From positions 28,106 through 37,372 of the forward strand of contig DJVH01000002.1 in the NCBI GenBank assembly GCA_002440825.1: a stretch of DNA of 9,267 nucleotides, given 5' to 3'. The notes beneath the pieces were generated by a model that was not told the DNA's origin, ran no database searches, and saw only the letters and a list, made by a program, of their open reading frames with translations. The position numbers and the translations under genes are program-made. Source of the DNA: Bacteriovoracaceae bacterium UBA6261 (lineage in GTDB: Bacteria; Bdellovibrionota; Bacteriovoracia; Bacteriovoracales; Bacteriovoracaceae). Below, in pieces: positions 1-6,223 of the stretch. How positions within the stretch are numbered: the stretch's first letter is position 1; each line of letters begins with the position of its first letter.

Positions 1-764
1 CCCGTCTTTAAAATTTTAAAATGTGCACCACTGGCCCCACCGCCACCACCACCTCCACCTCTGGAAGCATTTGCGCCAGCTCCGCCACCGCCTCCACCTC
101 CGGCGCCCCATATTTCAATAAGCACGCCCTTATTATCGGGAATATTCACACTATAAGTTCCAGGAGTAAAAAAAGTGGCCATATGTTGAACAGAATTCGC
201 ATTAGGATTATTCAGGCTACAAGATTTGATTGTGCTTACACCGGACGCGTCAGTATCAAAGGTTAAATTAACCAAAAAATTTAAATCAACCATCGGTTTT
301 GATGTTCCAAAATTTATTTTTGTACTTTTTATTTTTAGCTGCGATTTAAAACTTTGATCATTACCAGCTGCCCAGTTTGTTCCCGCCAGATAATCCGGCA
401 TCGTAAAAGATATTTCATTGATTGTTATTTTTCCGGATTTCTTAGTTTCAAAATACAATTTACGGCTACGAGTTCCTGAACTGTTTGATGTCCAGATTTC
501 AAGACCCGAGCGAGGGTTATTTCGAATTGTCGCACCATTAAAAGTCACTCCCTTTAAACTCGCAGTGCAATCTGCATCGCTTTGAAGAACAGAAGTTATG
601 TCTCGCTTTATTTCAATAAAGTCGGCCTGAGATGTAACTTCTCCTTGTCCCTTATTCGCATTTTTAAATAACTGCATAAATCCAAGCGACAGTCCGCTGA
701 GTATGCCCACAGCAATTATAATTTCAACAAGAGTAAAACCTTTCCTTGAAGATAAAATATTCAT
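1..764 (-). CDS. Type IV pilin/pseudopilin-like protein with glycine-rich domain (3' end outside window)
   Basis: Reading the minus strand from ATG 764-762 gives 254 codons with no stop, so the C-terminus lies beyond base 1. Residues 1-30 form a class III (prepilin) signal: short basic leader, then KG^FTLVE with the cleavage Gly at 9, Phe10 at the mature N-terminus and Glu14 at mature position +5, followed by a hydrophobic helix. Proteins of this class are cleaved and N-methylated by PilD-type prepilin peptidase and enter type IV pilus or type II secretion pseudopili. Residues 40-195 are a polar, beta-rich-looking region with Cys66 and Cys182. From about 197 comes a PGTYSV segment, then WGAG and two runs of 7 and 8 glycines (222-228, 236-243). 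This matches the glycine-rich domain seen in bacterial surface and tail-fibre-like proteins. GAGG lies 5 bases before the ATG. The exact role (minor pilin, adhesin or secretion pseudopilin) cannot be decided from this part. Confidence 0.85.
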   Translation of the reverse strand, partial: MNILSSRKGFTLVEIIIAVGILSGLSLGFMQLFKNANKGQGEVTSQADFIEIKRDITSVLQSDADCTASLKGVTFNGATIRNNPRSGLEIWTSNSSGTRSRKLYFETKKSGKITINEISFTMPDYLAGTNWAAGNDQSFKSQLKIKSTKINFGTSKPMVDLNFLVNLTFDTDASGVSTIKSCSLNNPNANSVQHMATFFTPGTYSVNIPDNKGVLIEIWGAGGGGGGGAGANASRGGGGGGGGASGAHFKILKT

Positions 765-807
765 AAAGACCTCATTTCTAAGCAGAAAAGAATATCTTAA
801 CAAAAGT

Positions 808-854
808 TAAAAAAATAAAAAATGAATTATAAGTCAAAAAGACGACTTAATAAT
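808..854 (-). terminator. AT-rich terminator-like hairpin after chrA
   Basis: On the minus strand ATTA-T-TAAGTC (854-844) can pair with GACTTATAAT (835-826) across the 8-base loop GTCTTTTT. This gives about 10 pairs with a single bulged T. The following bases (825-808) are T-rich, with runs of 6 and more T. The position 17 bases after the chrA stop suits termination. The stem is AT-rich and therefore weak, so this is only a probable terminator. The remaining intergenic bases up to 765 hold no promoter I would defend. Confidence 0.45.
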
Positions 855-871
855 AAATTGACATCAACTTT

Positions 872-1978
872 TTAGAAAATGGTGACGGCCATAAAATTGA
901 TGATTCCGCCAAGTGGAATCAACAGCCAAAGCGGCAGTGAATTTCTAAGTGTGATAATAAAAGTTAAAAGCATAAGTATGATAAGAGGAATCGTCATCTG
1001 AATGCCAAGACCCATTTTTAAAACTGTCACAATAATCGGACCCACGACAGCCGCAACAGCACCGAAAACAAAATCATTAATCCATTTTTTACCGCGAAGT
1101 TTTCCAACTACGTGTGGAAACCAGGTGCTCATATGAAAAAAAGCAGCAGAGAAAATACAAACTGTTCCTACTACTGCACCAGGAAATCCGGCGAGCTTGT
1201 GACCTATATAGGTAGCGGTGACCACAACAGGTCCAGGAGTCATCTGACCGAAAGCGAGAGCATCGAGAAATTCATTTTGTGAAAGCCAGTGATACTTTAC
1301 AACAACATCGTGCTGAAGCATCGGAACAATCGCAAGACCGGTTCCAAAAACAAGAGCTCCGGCCTTAAAAGTGACTACGGCAAGATTTTTTACATCTTCA
1401 GTGAAGAACAACATTGGTGCCAGTGAGAAAAGAAATTTTCGATTGTTCACTTTGCGAAGAAAGATCATCATGATTCCAAAGCCGATGATAACAACTGGCT
1501 CGAGACCCGGATTTTTAAAATTGATGGACCCGGCGATAAAAACCAGAACCCAAAAGAAAAAATCTTTCATATTATTTTTAATAAGTCCCTTGAGTGACCC
1601 AAGAATAACTCCAAGGGCAGCCACTTGCATTCCAAGCATCAGAGCTTTGGTGAAAGCAAGTTCAGAGATAGAAGAGAAAAAAGCAGAGAACGCAATCATC
1701 ATCAGGAAAGCAGGAAAAACAACTCCGAAGCCTGCAAGAAAACCTCCCCAGAATCCCGCGCGCTGGCGACCTAAAAAAACCGCCGTCTGAAAGGCCACAG
1801 GCCCGGGCATCGCTTTGATCAAAGAAAAAGACGCCGTAAAATCTTCCAGCGACATCCATTTGCGGTTTTCCACCAGATCCCTCTGCATGGATCCAATAAG
1901 CGCAAGCGGGCCTCCAAAACCAAGGCTGCCAAGTCTGATGAAATAGAGAAAAACTTCTTTGTACATTTTCACAACCAA
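872..1978 (-). CDS. chrA: Chromate transporter, two-domain CHR family (ChrA-like)
   Basis: Encodes 368 residues, close to the usual length of the long-chain CHR family of inner-membrane anion transporters; characterised members export chromate. Both CHR half-domains are visible. The first has FGGP at 21-24, MQRDLVENRKW at 31-41 and MPGP at 57-60. The second has VFGTG at 210-214 and QMTPGP at 245-250. Most of the rest is hydrophobic, consistent with about ten membrane segments. Two starts are possible. TTG at 1978 has GAGGGG seven bases upstream. ATG at 1966 gives an N-terminus like that of the family but has no Shine-Dalgarno at useful distance. I favour TTG on spacing, weakly. The gene follows nuoI by 42 bases and its ribosome-binding site lies in the nuo terminator, leaving no room for a promoter between the two. 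Chromate is the family substrate; sulfate or another anion is possible. Confidence 0.88.
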   Translation of the reverse strand: MVVKMYKEVFLYFIRLGSLGFGGPLALIGSMQRDLVENRKWMSLEDFTASFSLIKAMPGPVAFQTAVFLGRQRAGFWGGFLAGFGVVFPAFLMMIAFSAFFSSISELAFTKALMLGMQVAALGVILGSLKGLIKNNMKDFFFWVLVFIAGSINFKNPGLEPVVIIGFGIMMIFLRKVNNRKFLFSLAPMLFFTEDVKNLAVVTFKAGALVFGTGLAIVPMLQHDVVVKYHWLSQNEFLDALAFGQMTPGPVVVTATYIGHKLAGFPGAVVGTVCIFSAAFFHMSTWFPHVVGKLRGKKWINDFVFGAVAAVVGPIIVTVLKMGLGIQMTIPLIILMLLTFIITLRNSLPLWLLIPLGGIINFMAVTIF

Positions 1979-2004
1979 AAAAAAACCCCTCTTTCGGAGG
2001 GGTT
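1977..2004 (-). terminator. Rho-independent terminator of the nuo operon
   Basis: On the minus strand, arms AACCCCTC (2004-1997) and GAGGGGTT (1991-1984) form a perfect 8-bp stem around the loop CGAAA. It is followed by an uninterrupted run of T. It begins 16 bases after the nuoI stop codon and is a textbook intrinsic terminator for the nuoBCDI transcript. The opposite strand is also T-rich after the hairpin, but no plus-strand gene ends here. Confidence 0.9.
1986..1991 (-). promoter_or_regulatory. Shine-Dalgarno of chrA, inside the terminator stem
   Basis: GAGGGG on the minus strand is the 3' arm of the nuo terminator hairpin and ends seven bases before the TTG at 1978. It is the only Shine-Dalgarno-like sequence upstream of either candidate chrA start. 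If used, it would be base-paired in any read-through transcript. Confidence 0.4.
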
Positions 2005-2020
2005 CTTTGTTTTTAAAAAA

Positions 2021-2542
2021 TTATTTTACGATTCGTGTTCGCCAAGCGCGGATTTCAGGAGCGAGGTAATCATACTTCATTGCTGCCAGTGTGTACGAAG
2101 CGTACTCGTAATCCTGAGTGTGAGTTAAACACTCTGTCGGACAAACAGTTGTACAAAGACCGCAGTAGCAGCAAAGCGCTGTATCGATCGTGTATTGTTT
2201 CAGGTCAAGACGAATTGGTGTACCGTCTTTTGTTTTGATTTTTGGAGCGTCTGATGGTCTTTTGACAGCAGCGACATAGATACAATCTACAGGGCAAGCC
2301 ACTGAACATTGAAGACATGAAATACAGTTTTCAACATCATTATAAAGACGTGAGCGGGAGTTCGCTGGAAGCTCTTCTCTGACTTCAGGGTATTCGATCG
2401 TAACGACTGGTTTTCCCCAAACGTATTTGAAAGTGATTCCCATCCCGATCAAAGTTGTTTTAACGCCGTCGTAAACGTTTCTGAACCACTGACCGATTGT
2501 CAGTTGTTCTTCCATTTGCTTTTTAAGGTGGATTGTTTCCAT
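2021..2542 (-). CDS. nuoI: NADH-quinone oxidoreductase subunit I (NuoI, TYKY)
   Basis: 173-residue bacterial 8Fe ferredoxin-like subunit of complex I. It holds the two [4Fe-4S] clusters (N6a, N6b) that pass electrons from the peripheral arm towards cluster N2 of NuoB. Both C-x2-C-x2-C-x3-C-P motifs are intact: Cys73, 76, 79, 83 and Cys124, 127, 130, 134. Extra cysteines follow each motif (Cys87 and Cys138, both as CP-x2-C), and Cys125 adjoins Cys124; spare cysteines of this kind are not needed for the clusters. The N-terminal stretch (about 20-50, with GITFKYVWGKPV) resembles the amphipathic membrane-contact helix region of NuoI. AAGGGA lies 8 bases before the ATG. It is the last gene of the operon, 28 bases after nuoD. 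NuoH, its usual neighbour and membrane partner, is not in the window. Confidence 0.95.
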   Translation of the reverse strand: METIHLKKQMEEQLTIGQWFRNVYDGVKTTLIGMGITFKYVWGKPVVTIEYPEVREELPANSRSRLYNDVENCISCLQCSVACPVDCIYVAAVKRPSDAPKIKTKDGTPIRLDLKQYTIDTALCCYCGLCTTVCPTECLTHTQDYEYASYTLAAMKYDYLAPEIRAWRTRIVK

Positions 2543-2570
2543 TTATATATTCCCTTATAAATTTTTTAAA

Positions 2571-3737
2571 TTAACGGTCTACTTCACCAAGAACGATGTC
2601 GATACTTCCGATACTAGCTACGAAGTCCGCCACCATTTGTCCTGGGGCCATTACTGGAAGCATAGAAACGTGAGTGAAGCATGACGATTTACATTTTAAT
2701 CTGTACGGAGTTTTTCCGCCGTCAGAAACTAAATGGAATCCAAGTTCTCCACGTGGACATTCCGTTCTCATGTAGATTTCACCAGCTGGAACCTTGATGA
2801 TCTTAGGCACTTTGCCCATGACCGGTCCTTCTTCAATCCCTTCAAGGGCCTGACGAACGATTTTACAAGATTCCCACATTTCGCGAACGCGAACGTAGTA
2901 TCGATCCCAACAGTCACCAAGTGTTCCCTTTTCTCCAGTTCCCACCATGACGTCGAAGTCATATTTTTCATAACCAGCGTATGGACGCATTTTACGAAGA
3001 TCCCAGTTGATCCCTGAACCGCGAAGAACAGGTCCTGTAGCTCCGTAATCGTAAGCTTGTTCTTTTGTAACAATACCTACGTTTGCTGTTCTTCCGATGA
3101 AGATTTTGTTTTCACCAACAAGCGCGTGGTATTTTTTCAGATCATCTTCAAAGCGATCAACAAATGTTCTCGCTCTTCTTAACTGATCATCAGTCCAGTC
3201 ATTCCAGACACCACCGATCCAGACGTAGTTGTAAAGCATTCTGGCTCCAGAAGCTTCTTCGAATAAACGAAGGATTTCTTCTCTGTCCTGGAAGGCGTAT
3301 AGGAATGGAGTAAAGGCTCCAAGGTCAATCGCGTATGTTCCAAAGAACAATAAGTGAGAAGCAATACGCTGAAGTTCAGCGCAGATAATACGGATGTACT
3401 GTGCTCTCACCGGAACTTCTGTTCCCAGCATTTTTTCAATTGTCAGTGAGTAAGTTAATTCCTGGTCCATCGCTGCGAGGTAATCGAGACGATCGACGAA
3501 AGGAATGATCCCGCGGTAATCAAGATTTTCCGCGTGCTTTTCAAAACATCTGTGGAGGTAACCAAGATGTGGAATCGCTTCAACAACGATTTCAGAGTCT
3601 GTTTTAATTTCGACGCGAAGAACCCCGTGAGTCGCAGGGTGCTGAGGTCCCATATTCAGAGTCAGAAGATCTGACTTCATGACTTCAGTGTCGCCAAGAA
3701 TGATTTTGTTTTCGTTATCTGTAGTAGGTACTGACAT
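2571..3737 (-). CDS. nuoD: NADH-quinone oxidoreductase subunit D (NuoD, 49 kDa)
   Basis: 388-residue subunit that forms the quinone pocket of complex I with NuoB. It is related to the large subunit of [NiFe] hydrogenases but lacks the metal site. Visible signatures are NMGPQHPATHG at 28-38, EVVEAIPHLGYLH-type sequence around 50-62, and the C-terminal GEVDR that is nearly invariant in the family. His37 and Tyr86 are spaced as the quinone-head-group His/Tyr pair known from Thermus and Yarrowia complex I, inferred from motif alignment. An in-frame ATG at 3770 would overlap nuoC by 32 bases. I chose ATG 3737 because GGAG stands six bases upstream and it begins one base after the nuoC stop, which suits translational coupling. 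NuoC and NuoD are separate proteins here, not fused as in Escherichia coli. Confidence 0.96.
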   Translation of the reverse strand: MSVPTTDNENKIILGDTEVMKSDLLTLNMGPQHPATHGVLRVEIKTDSEIVVEAIPHLGYLHRCFEKHAENLDYRGIIPFVDRLDYLAAMDQELTYSLTIEKMLGTEVPVRAQYIRIICAELQRIASHLLFFGTYAIDLGAFTPFLYAFQDREEILRLFEEASGARMLYNYVWIGGVWNDWTDDQLRRARTFVDRFEDDLKKYHALVGENKIFIGRTANVGIVTKEQAYDYGATGPVLRGSGINWDLRKMRPYAGYEKYDFDVMVGTGEKGTLGDCWDRYYVRVREMWESCKIVRQALEGIEEGPVMGKVPKIIKVPAGEIYMRTECPRGELGFHLVSDGGKTPYRLKCKSSCFTHVSMLPVMAPGQMVADFVASIGSIDIVLGEVDR

Positions 3738-3738
3738 C

Positions 3739-4362
3739 TTATTCTCCGTCCTTTGCTTCTTCAGATTCACCTTCTGAGCTGTCTCTCCAGCTTGCAGAGA
3801 CTAGCTTTGGATTGTCCATTTGTTGTTTAAGGCGCTTTCCAAACATCTGATCATCAGTATTATTTTTTCCAGGAGGATCAACCACCATATCGAGGTATTT
3901 TTCCTGAACAACATAATCTTTGCGAAGAGGGAAACCATCCCAGTCGTATGGACAAAGAATTCTTCTAAGATCAGGGTGACCGACGAATTCAATTCCCATC
4001 ATGTCGTAAGCTTCTCTTTCCTGGAAGTTTGCTGCATTCCAGACTGAAACAACTGAATTGATCTTCGGAAGATTGTTTTTATCTCCACGAGGAAGTTTGG
4101 CCTTCAGAATAAGTTCTGTGTTTTGAATGAAGCTCGCGAGAATATAATTCACTTCGATTCTGTCAGCGTAATCAACAGCAGAAACGGCTTGAAGAACATT
4201 CATCTGAAACTCAGGTGATGTTTTAAGGGCTTCACAAACTTCTTTGATTTTTGCTGAATCAACAGTGACTGATTTATCACCGACGTTTGCAACGAGTTCG
4301 TTCACGATCGCGTTTGCGCCTGGAACTGCTTTATTTAAAAATTCTACAACTTGATTATGCAT
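3739..4362 (-). CDS. nuoC: NADH-quinone oxidoreductase subunit C (NuoC, 30 kDa)
   Basis: 207-residue peripheral-arm subunit of complex I that packs against NuoD, NuoB and NuoI; it carries no cofactor. The family signature runs from about residue 115 to 149: EREAYDMMGIEF, then GHPDLRRIL, then DWDGFPLRKDY. The N-terminal 60 residues are poorly conserved, as is usual. The C-terminal 15 residues are acidic and Ser/Glu-rich and probably disordered. Its ATG overlaps the end of nuoB by 8 bases (ATGCATAA), and its stop is one base from the nuoD start. nuoB, C and D should therefore be made in a coupled way from one message. Confidence 0.95.
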   Translation of the reverse strand: MHNQVVEFLNKAVPGANAIVNELVANVGDKSVTVDSAKIKEVCEALKTSPEFQMNVLQAVSAVDYADRIEVNYILASFIQNTELILKAKLPRGDKNNLPKINSVVSVWNAANFQEREAYDMMGIEFVGHPDLRRILCPYDWDGFPLRKDYVVQEKYLDMVVDPPGKNNTDDQMFGKRLKQQMDNPKLVSASWRDSSEGESEEAKDGE

Positions 4363-4837
4363 GCTTTACCCACTTATCTCTTAAAAGGCGCTCGTTTGCG
4401 ATTTTCTTTTGAAGAGTCATGATCCCTTCAATTAAAGCTTCCGGACGTGGAGGGCAACCTGGAACGTAAACGTCGACAGGAACGACTTCATCAACGCCTT
4501 TTAAAACGTGATAGCCGTGTTGCCAGTATGGACCACCTTTATTCGCACACGATCCCATTGAGAGAACGTAGCGAGGCTCAGGCATTTGTTCGTATAGAGT
4601 TTTAATTCTCGTTGCCATTTTCAGAGTAACTGTTCCGGCAACAATCATTAAATCCGCGCGTCTTGGAGTCGCCATGAAGGCCCCACAACCAAAGCGCTCA
4701 AGGTCGTACTTCGCCGCCCCTGTTGCCATCATTTCAATCGCGCAACAAGCGAGACCAAAAGTCATCGGCCACAGAGAGTTTTTACGTCCCCAGTTTAAAA
4801 AATCATCTACTTTCATTAAAACGACGCTGTCTTGCAT
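4355..4837 (-). CDS. nuoB: NADH-quinone oxidoreductase subunit B (NuoB, PSST)
   Basis: 160-residue subunit carrying cluster N2, the last iron-sulfur centre before quinone. The four expected cysteines are present: the tandem Cys31-Cys32 in GLACCAIEMM, Cys97 in SMGSCANKGG and Cys127 in VPGCPPRPEAL. The TPRRADLMIVAGTVT stretch (57-71) is also typical of the family. AAGGAG lies five bases before the ATG, a strong ribosome-binding site. ATG at residue 8 is a conceivable alternative but has no such site. It is the first gene of this operon. nuoA, which normally precedes nuoB, is replaced upstream by an unrelated exported-protein gene on the same strand, 146 bases away. Confidence 0.96.
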   Translation of the reverse strand: MQDSVVLMKVDDFLNWGRKNSLWPMTFGLACCAIEMMATGAAKYDLERFGCGAFMATPRRADLMIVAGTVTLKMATRIKTLYEQMPEPRYVLSMGSCANKGGPYWQHGYHVLKGVDEVVPVDVYVPGCPPRPEALIEGIMTLQKKIANERLLRDKWVKHA

Positions 4838-4898
4838 CTGTGCTCCTTAATTTCGCACCTAATATAATAATCAAAAAAATACTCACGATTAGTACTTA

Positions 4899-4928
4899 AA
4901 TTTACGACAGACAACACGCTATCGTCAA
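4899..4928 (-). promoter_or_regulatory. Candidate sigma-70-type promoter of nuoBCDI
   Basis: TTGACG (4928-4923), an 18-base spacer and TAAATT (4904-4899) lie on the minus strand, placing transcription start about 50-55 bases before the nuoB ATG. The -35 element matches the consensus at five of six bases and the -10 at four of six. The 146-base gap between this operon and the upstream gene shows no clear terminator for the latter, so read-through into nuoB is also possible. Confidence 0.45.
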
Positions 4929-4983
4929 TGAAGATTGCACGACTGTTCTGCTTGAAAGAGTTTTTATTTTGACGGCTTGCTAC

Positions 4984-5955
4984 CTAATTGGAGACCACTC
5001 TGTCGGGAGTAAATTTCTCACAACGGATTTTGAAATCTTCGAACATTGTTTTGTAAGCTTCACGACTGCCGGTATCGCTGGCCGGAGCTCGAGCAATTTT
5101 ATTTTGCATCAACGTCAGTCGGTTCTGGTCGTTCTTGCAAACGCGGTCCATGATGTTGGAATACTCTTTTACGGCCGCAACCGGGTATGGAAGACCATAT
5201 GCAGAAGAAATAAAATACGCTTCGGCGCTGGTGGTTTCAGGCATGTCCTTTTCAGTCAGAGAGAATCGCTCAATATCCTTCTTAAAATCGCTGTAATGGT
5301 TCCCTACTTTGTAGAATTCGCGCACGCCAAGCTCTTTGGAAACTGAGCCCATTTTTTTGTCGTACACTTTCATGCAGCTTGAACGGCTCGAGCCCTCGCC
5401 CGGAAACAGTTCAAACAAAACCCGGCACTCAACTAAATAAGCGTCGACTTCTCCGCCGCGCCCCTCCACAGTTCCTTTGATAAAATCTTTCAGAGCGAAA
5501 TGGTGGTCGTACGGGTTGAAAGCTTCGCGGTAAGTAAAATGGGTAAGCTCATGGGCAAAATCAAGCATTGCATCCAGAGTTTTCAGATGGCGGTTTAAAT
5601 AAACTTTAGATTTTGTTTCGTACATGACGTCGCTGGGATTGCTCGCAGAAAAACGGCGCACGAGAGTTGTATCCGTAAGCGAGCCATCACCCGTTGTGAT
5701 GACGTCGTATAAAGTCAGTCCCCTTTGAGACGCTTTCTCCGTGGCCTTTTCAATCACCTTTTTTCCTGTGGGAATTTTCTCCAGTCCTTTAATGAGACGT
5801 TTGAAATTATCTTCATCACTCCTCTTGGAGGAGTACCAGGGCTCGCTGTAGTTCAATTCATCGTCGCCGATAGTTGCACTTTTAAAAAAGGATTGAGCGT
5901 TTACTGTTGTTGAAAACGCCAATAGGGAAAGCAGGATTAAGCTTATATTCTTCAT
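4984..5955 (-). CDS. Exported HExxH protein, putative zinc metallopeptidase
   Basis: 323 residues. Residues 1-20 are a Sec signal peptide: Lys2, a hydrophobic core and a VNA^Q cleavage site. I do not recognise a named family. The strongest signal is HELTH at 135-139, preceded by LDFA as in zinc-peptidase active-site helices; His135 and His139 would bind zinc and Glu136 would be the catalytic base. Glu169 in GGEVDAYLVE lies 30 residues further and is a good third-ligand candidate, the gluzincin arrangement. Cys177, Cys194, Cys273 and Cys312 could pair in the periplasm or outside. The region at 40-80 is charged and helical in character; no membrane segment follows the signal. No Shine-Dalgarno is visible. 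It stands alone behind its own promoter and leader, divergent from the subtilase gene. Peptidase activity is inferred from the motif only; a non-catalytic zinc protein is possible. Confidence 0.75.
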   Translation of the reverse strand: MKNISLILLSLLAFSTTVNAQSFFKSATIGDDELNYSEPWYSSKRSDEDNFKRLIKGLEKIPTGKKVIEKATEKASQRGLTLYDVITTGDGSLTDTTLVRRFSASNPSDVMYETKSKVYLNRHLKTLDAMLDFAHELTHFTYREAFNPYDHHFALKDFIKGTVEGRGGEVDAYLVECRVLFELFPGEGSSRSSCMKVYDKKMGSVSKELGVREFYKVGNHYSDFKKDIERFSLTEKDMPETTSAEAYFISSAYGLPYPVAAVKEYSNIMDRVCKNDQNRLTLMQNKIARAPASDTGSREAYKTMFEDFKIRCEKFTPDRVVSN

Positions 5956-6040
5956 GAATTGGTTATCGTCATTTAAGGAGCAAGCTTTAGAAGATTGCTC
6001 GAGCTAATAACTCGGTCATCCTGACCGTAAACTTTGAGTT
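5956..6040 (-). promoter_or_regulatory. Structured 5' leader of the HExxH gene
   Basis: About 85 transcribed bases are expected from the promoter at 6047-6076. They contain CGGTCA/TGACCG (6027-6013, 3-base loop) enclosed by AACTC/GAGTT (6040-6036 with 6013-6009; the two helices compete for one base). A second hairpin, GAGCAA/TTGCTC (6000-5995 with 5983-5978), has an 11-base loop. No T-run follows either hairpin, so they do not look like terminators, and there is no Shine-Dalgarno before the ATG. It resembles no riboswitch class I can name. Confidence 0.35.
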
Positions 6041-6046
6041 TTTGTG

Positions 6047-6076
6047 ATTCTACGAAGATCAAAAGTCCTATATCAA
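6047..6076 (-). promoter_or_regulatory. Promoter of the HExxH gene
   Basis: TTGATA (6076-6071), an 18-base spacer and TAGAAT (6052-6047) on the minus strand; each hexamer matches the sigma-70 consensus at five of six positions. This is the best promoter match in the window and points at the exported HExxH gene. Confidence 0.6.
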
Positions 6077-6155
6077 GACCACTCGCGCTTCATTTTTGCG
6101 TTTTATAGCTGAGCAATTGAGGCGACTAACAAAGACAAACATGTCGGGATTTCGA

Positions 6156-6185
6156 TTGGGTTCTTTGCAGGCGTGCTTTTAGAAT
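6156..6185 (+). promoter_or_regulatory. Candidate promoter of the subtilase gene
   Basis: TTGGGT (6156-6161), an 18-base spacer and TAGAAT (6180-6185), about 40 bases before the start codon. The -10 is good and the -35 weak (three of six), so an activator or another sigma factor may be involved. With the opposing promoter at 6047-6076, this divides the 268-base divergent region between the HExxH and subtilase genes. I see no gene in that region. Confidence 0.4.
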
Positions 6186-6210
6186 AAAGAGATTGCGATC
6201 AATTATTTTC

Positions 6211-6215
6211 AAGGA
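6211..6215 (+). promoter_or_regulatory. Ribosome-binding site that fixes the subtilase start
   Basis: AAGGA ends eight bases before ATG 6224. An in-frame ATG at 6215 overlaps the last base of this site and so cannot be served by it, which is why 6224 is taken as the start. Confidence 0.75.
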
Positions 6216-6223
6216 TGAATGTA

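Noticed and set aside
21..266. Plus-strand Thr/Ser-rich open frame over the CCACC-rich tract
   Set aside because: It is the antisense of the glycine-rich domain; its composition is the mirror of glycine codons, and the minus strand carries a clear prepilin signal and ribosome-binding site.
1371..1790. 139-codon plus-strand open frame opposite chrA
   Set aside because: Basic, low-complexity translation with no ribosome-binding site, lying entirely within a well-supported CHR transporter gene.
3738..3770. Upstream in-frame ATG for nuoD at 3770
   Set aside because: It would overlap nuoC by 32 bases and add a non-family N-terminus, whereas ATG 3737 has GGAG at six bases and follows the nuoC stop directly.
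4969..5346. 125-codon plus-strand open frame opposite the HExxH gene
   Set aside because: No family features and no ribosome-binding site; the opposite strand encodes a signal peptide and HELTH motif.
5952..5972. Six-codon upstream open frame whose TGA overlaps the HExxH gene start (ATGA)
   Set aside because: The arrangement would suit coupling, but no ribosome-binding site precedes it and so short a frame is expected by chance.
6141..6182. 13-codon open frame upstream of the subtilase (possible leader peptide)
   Set aside because: No Shine-Dalgarno, no run of regulatory codons and no attenuator hairpin after it; it also lies mostly upstream of the predicted transcription start.
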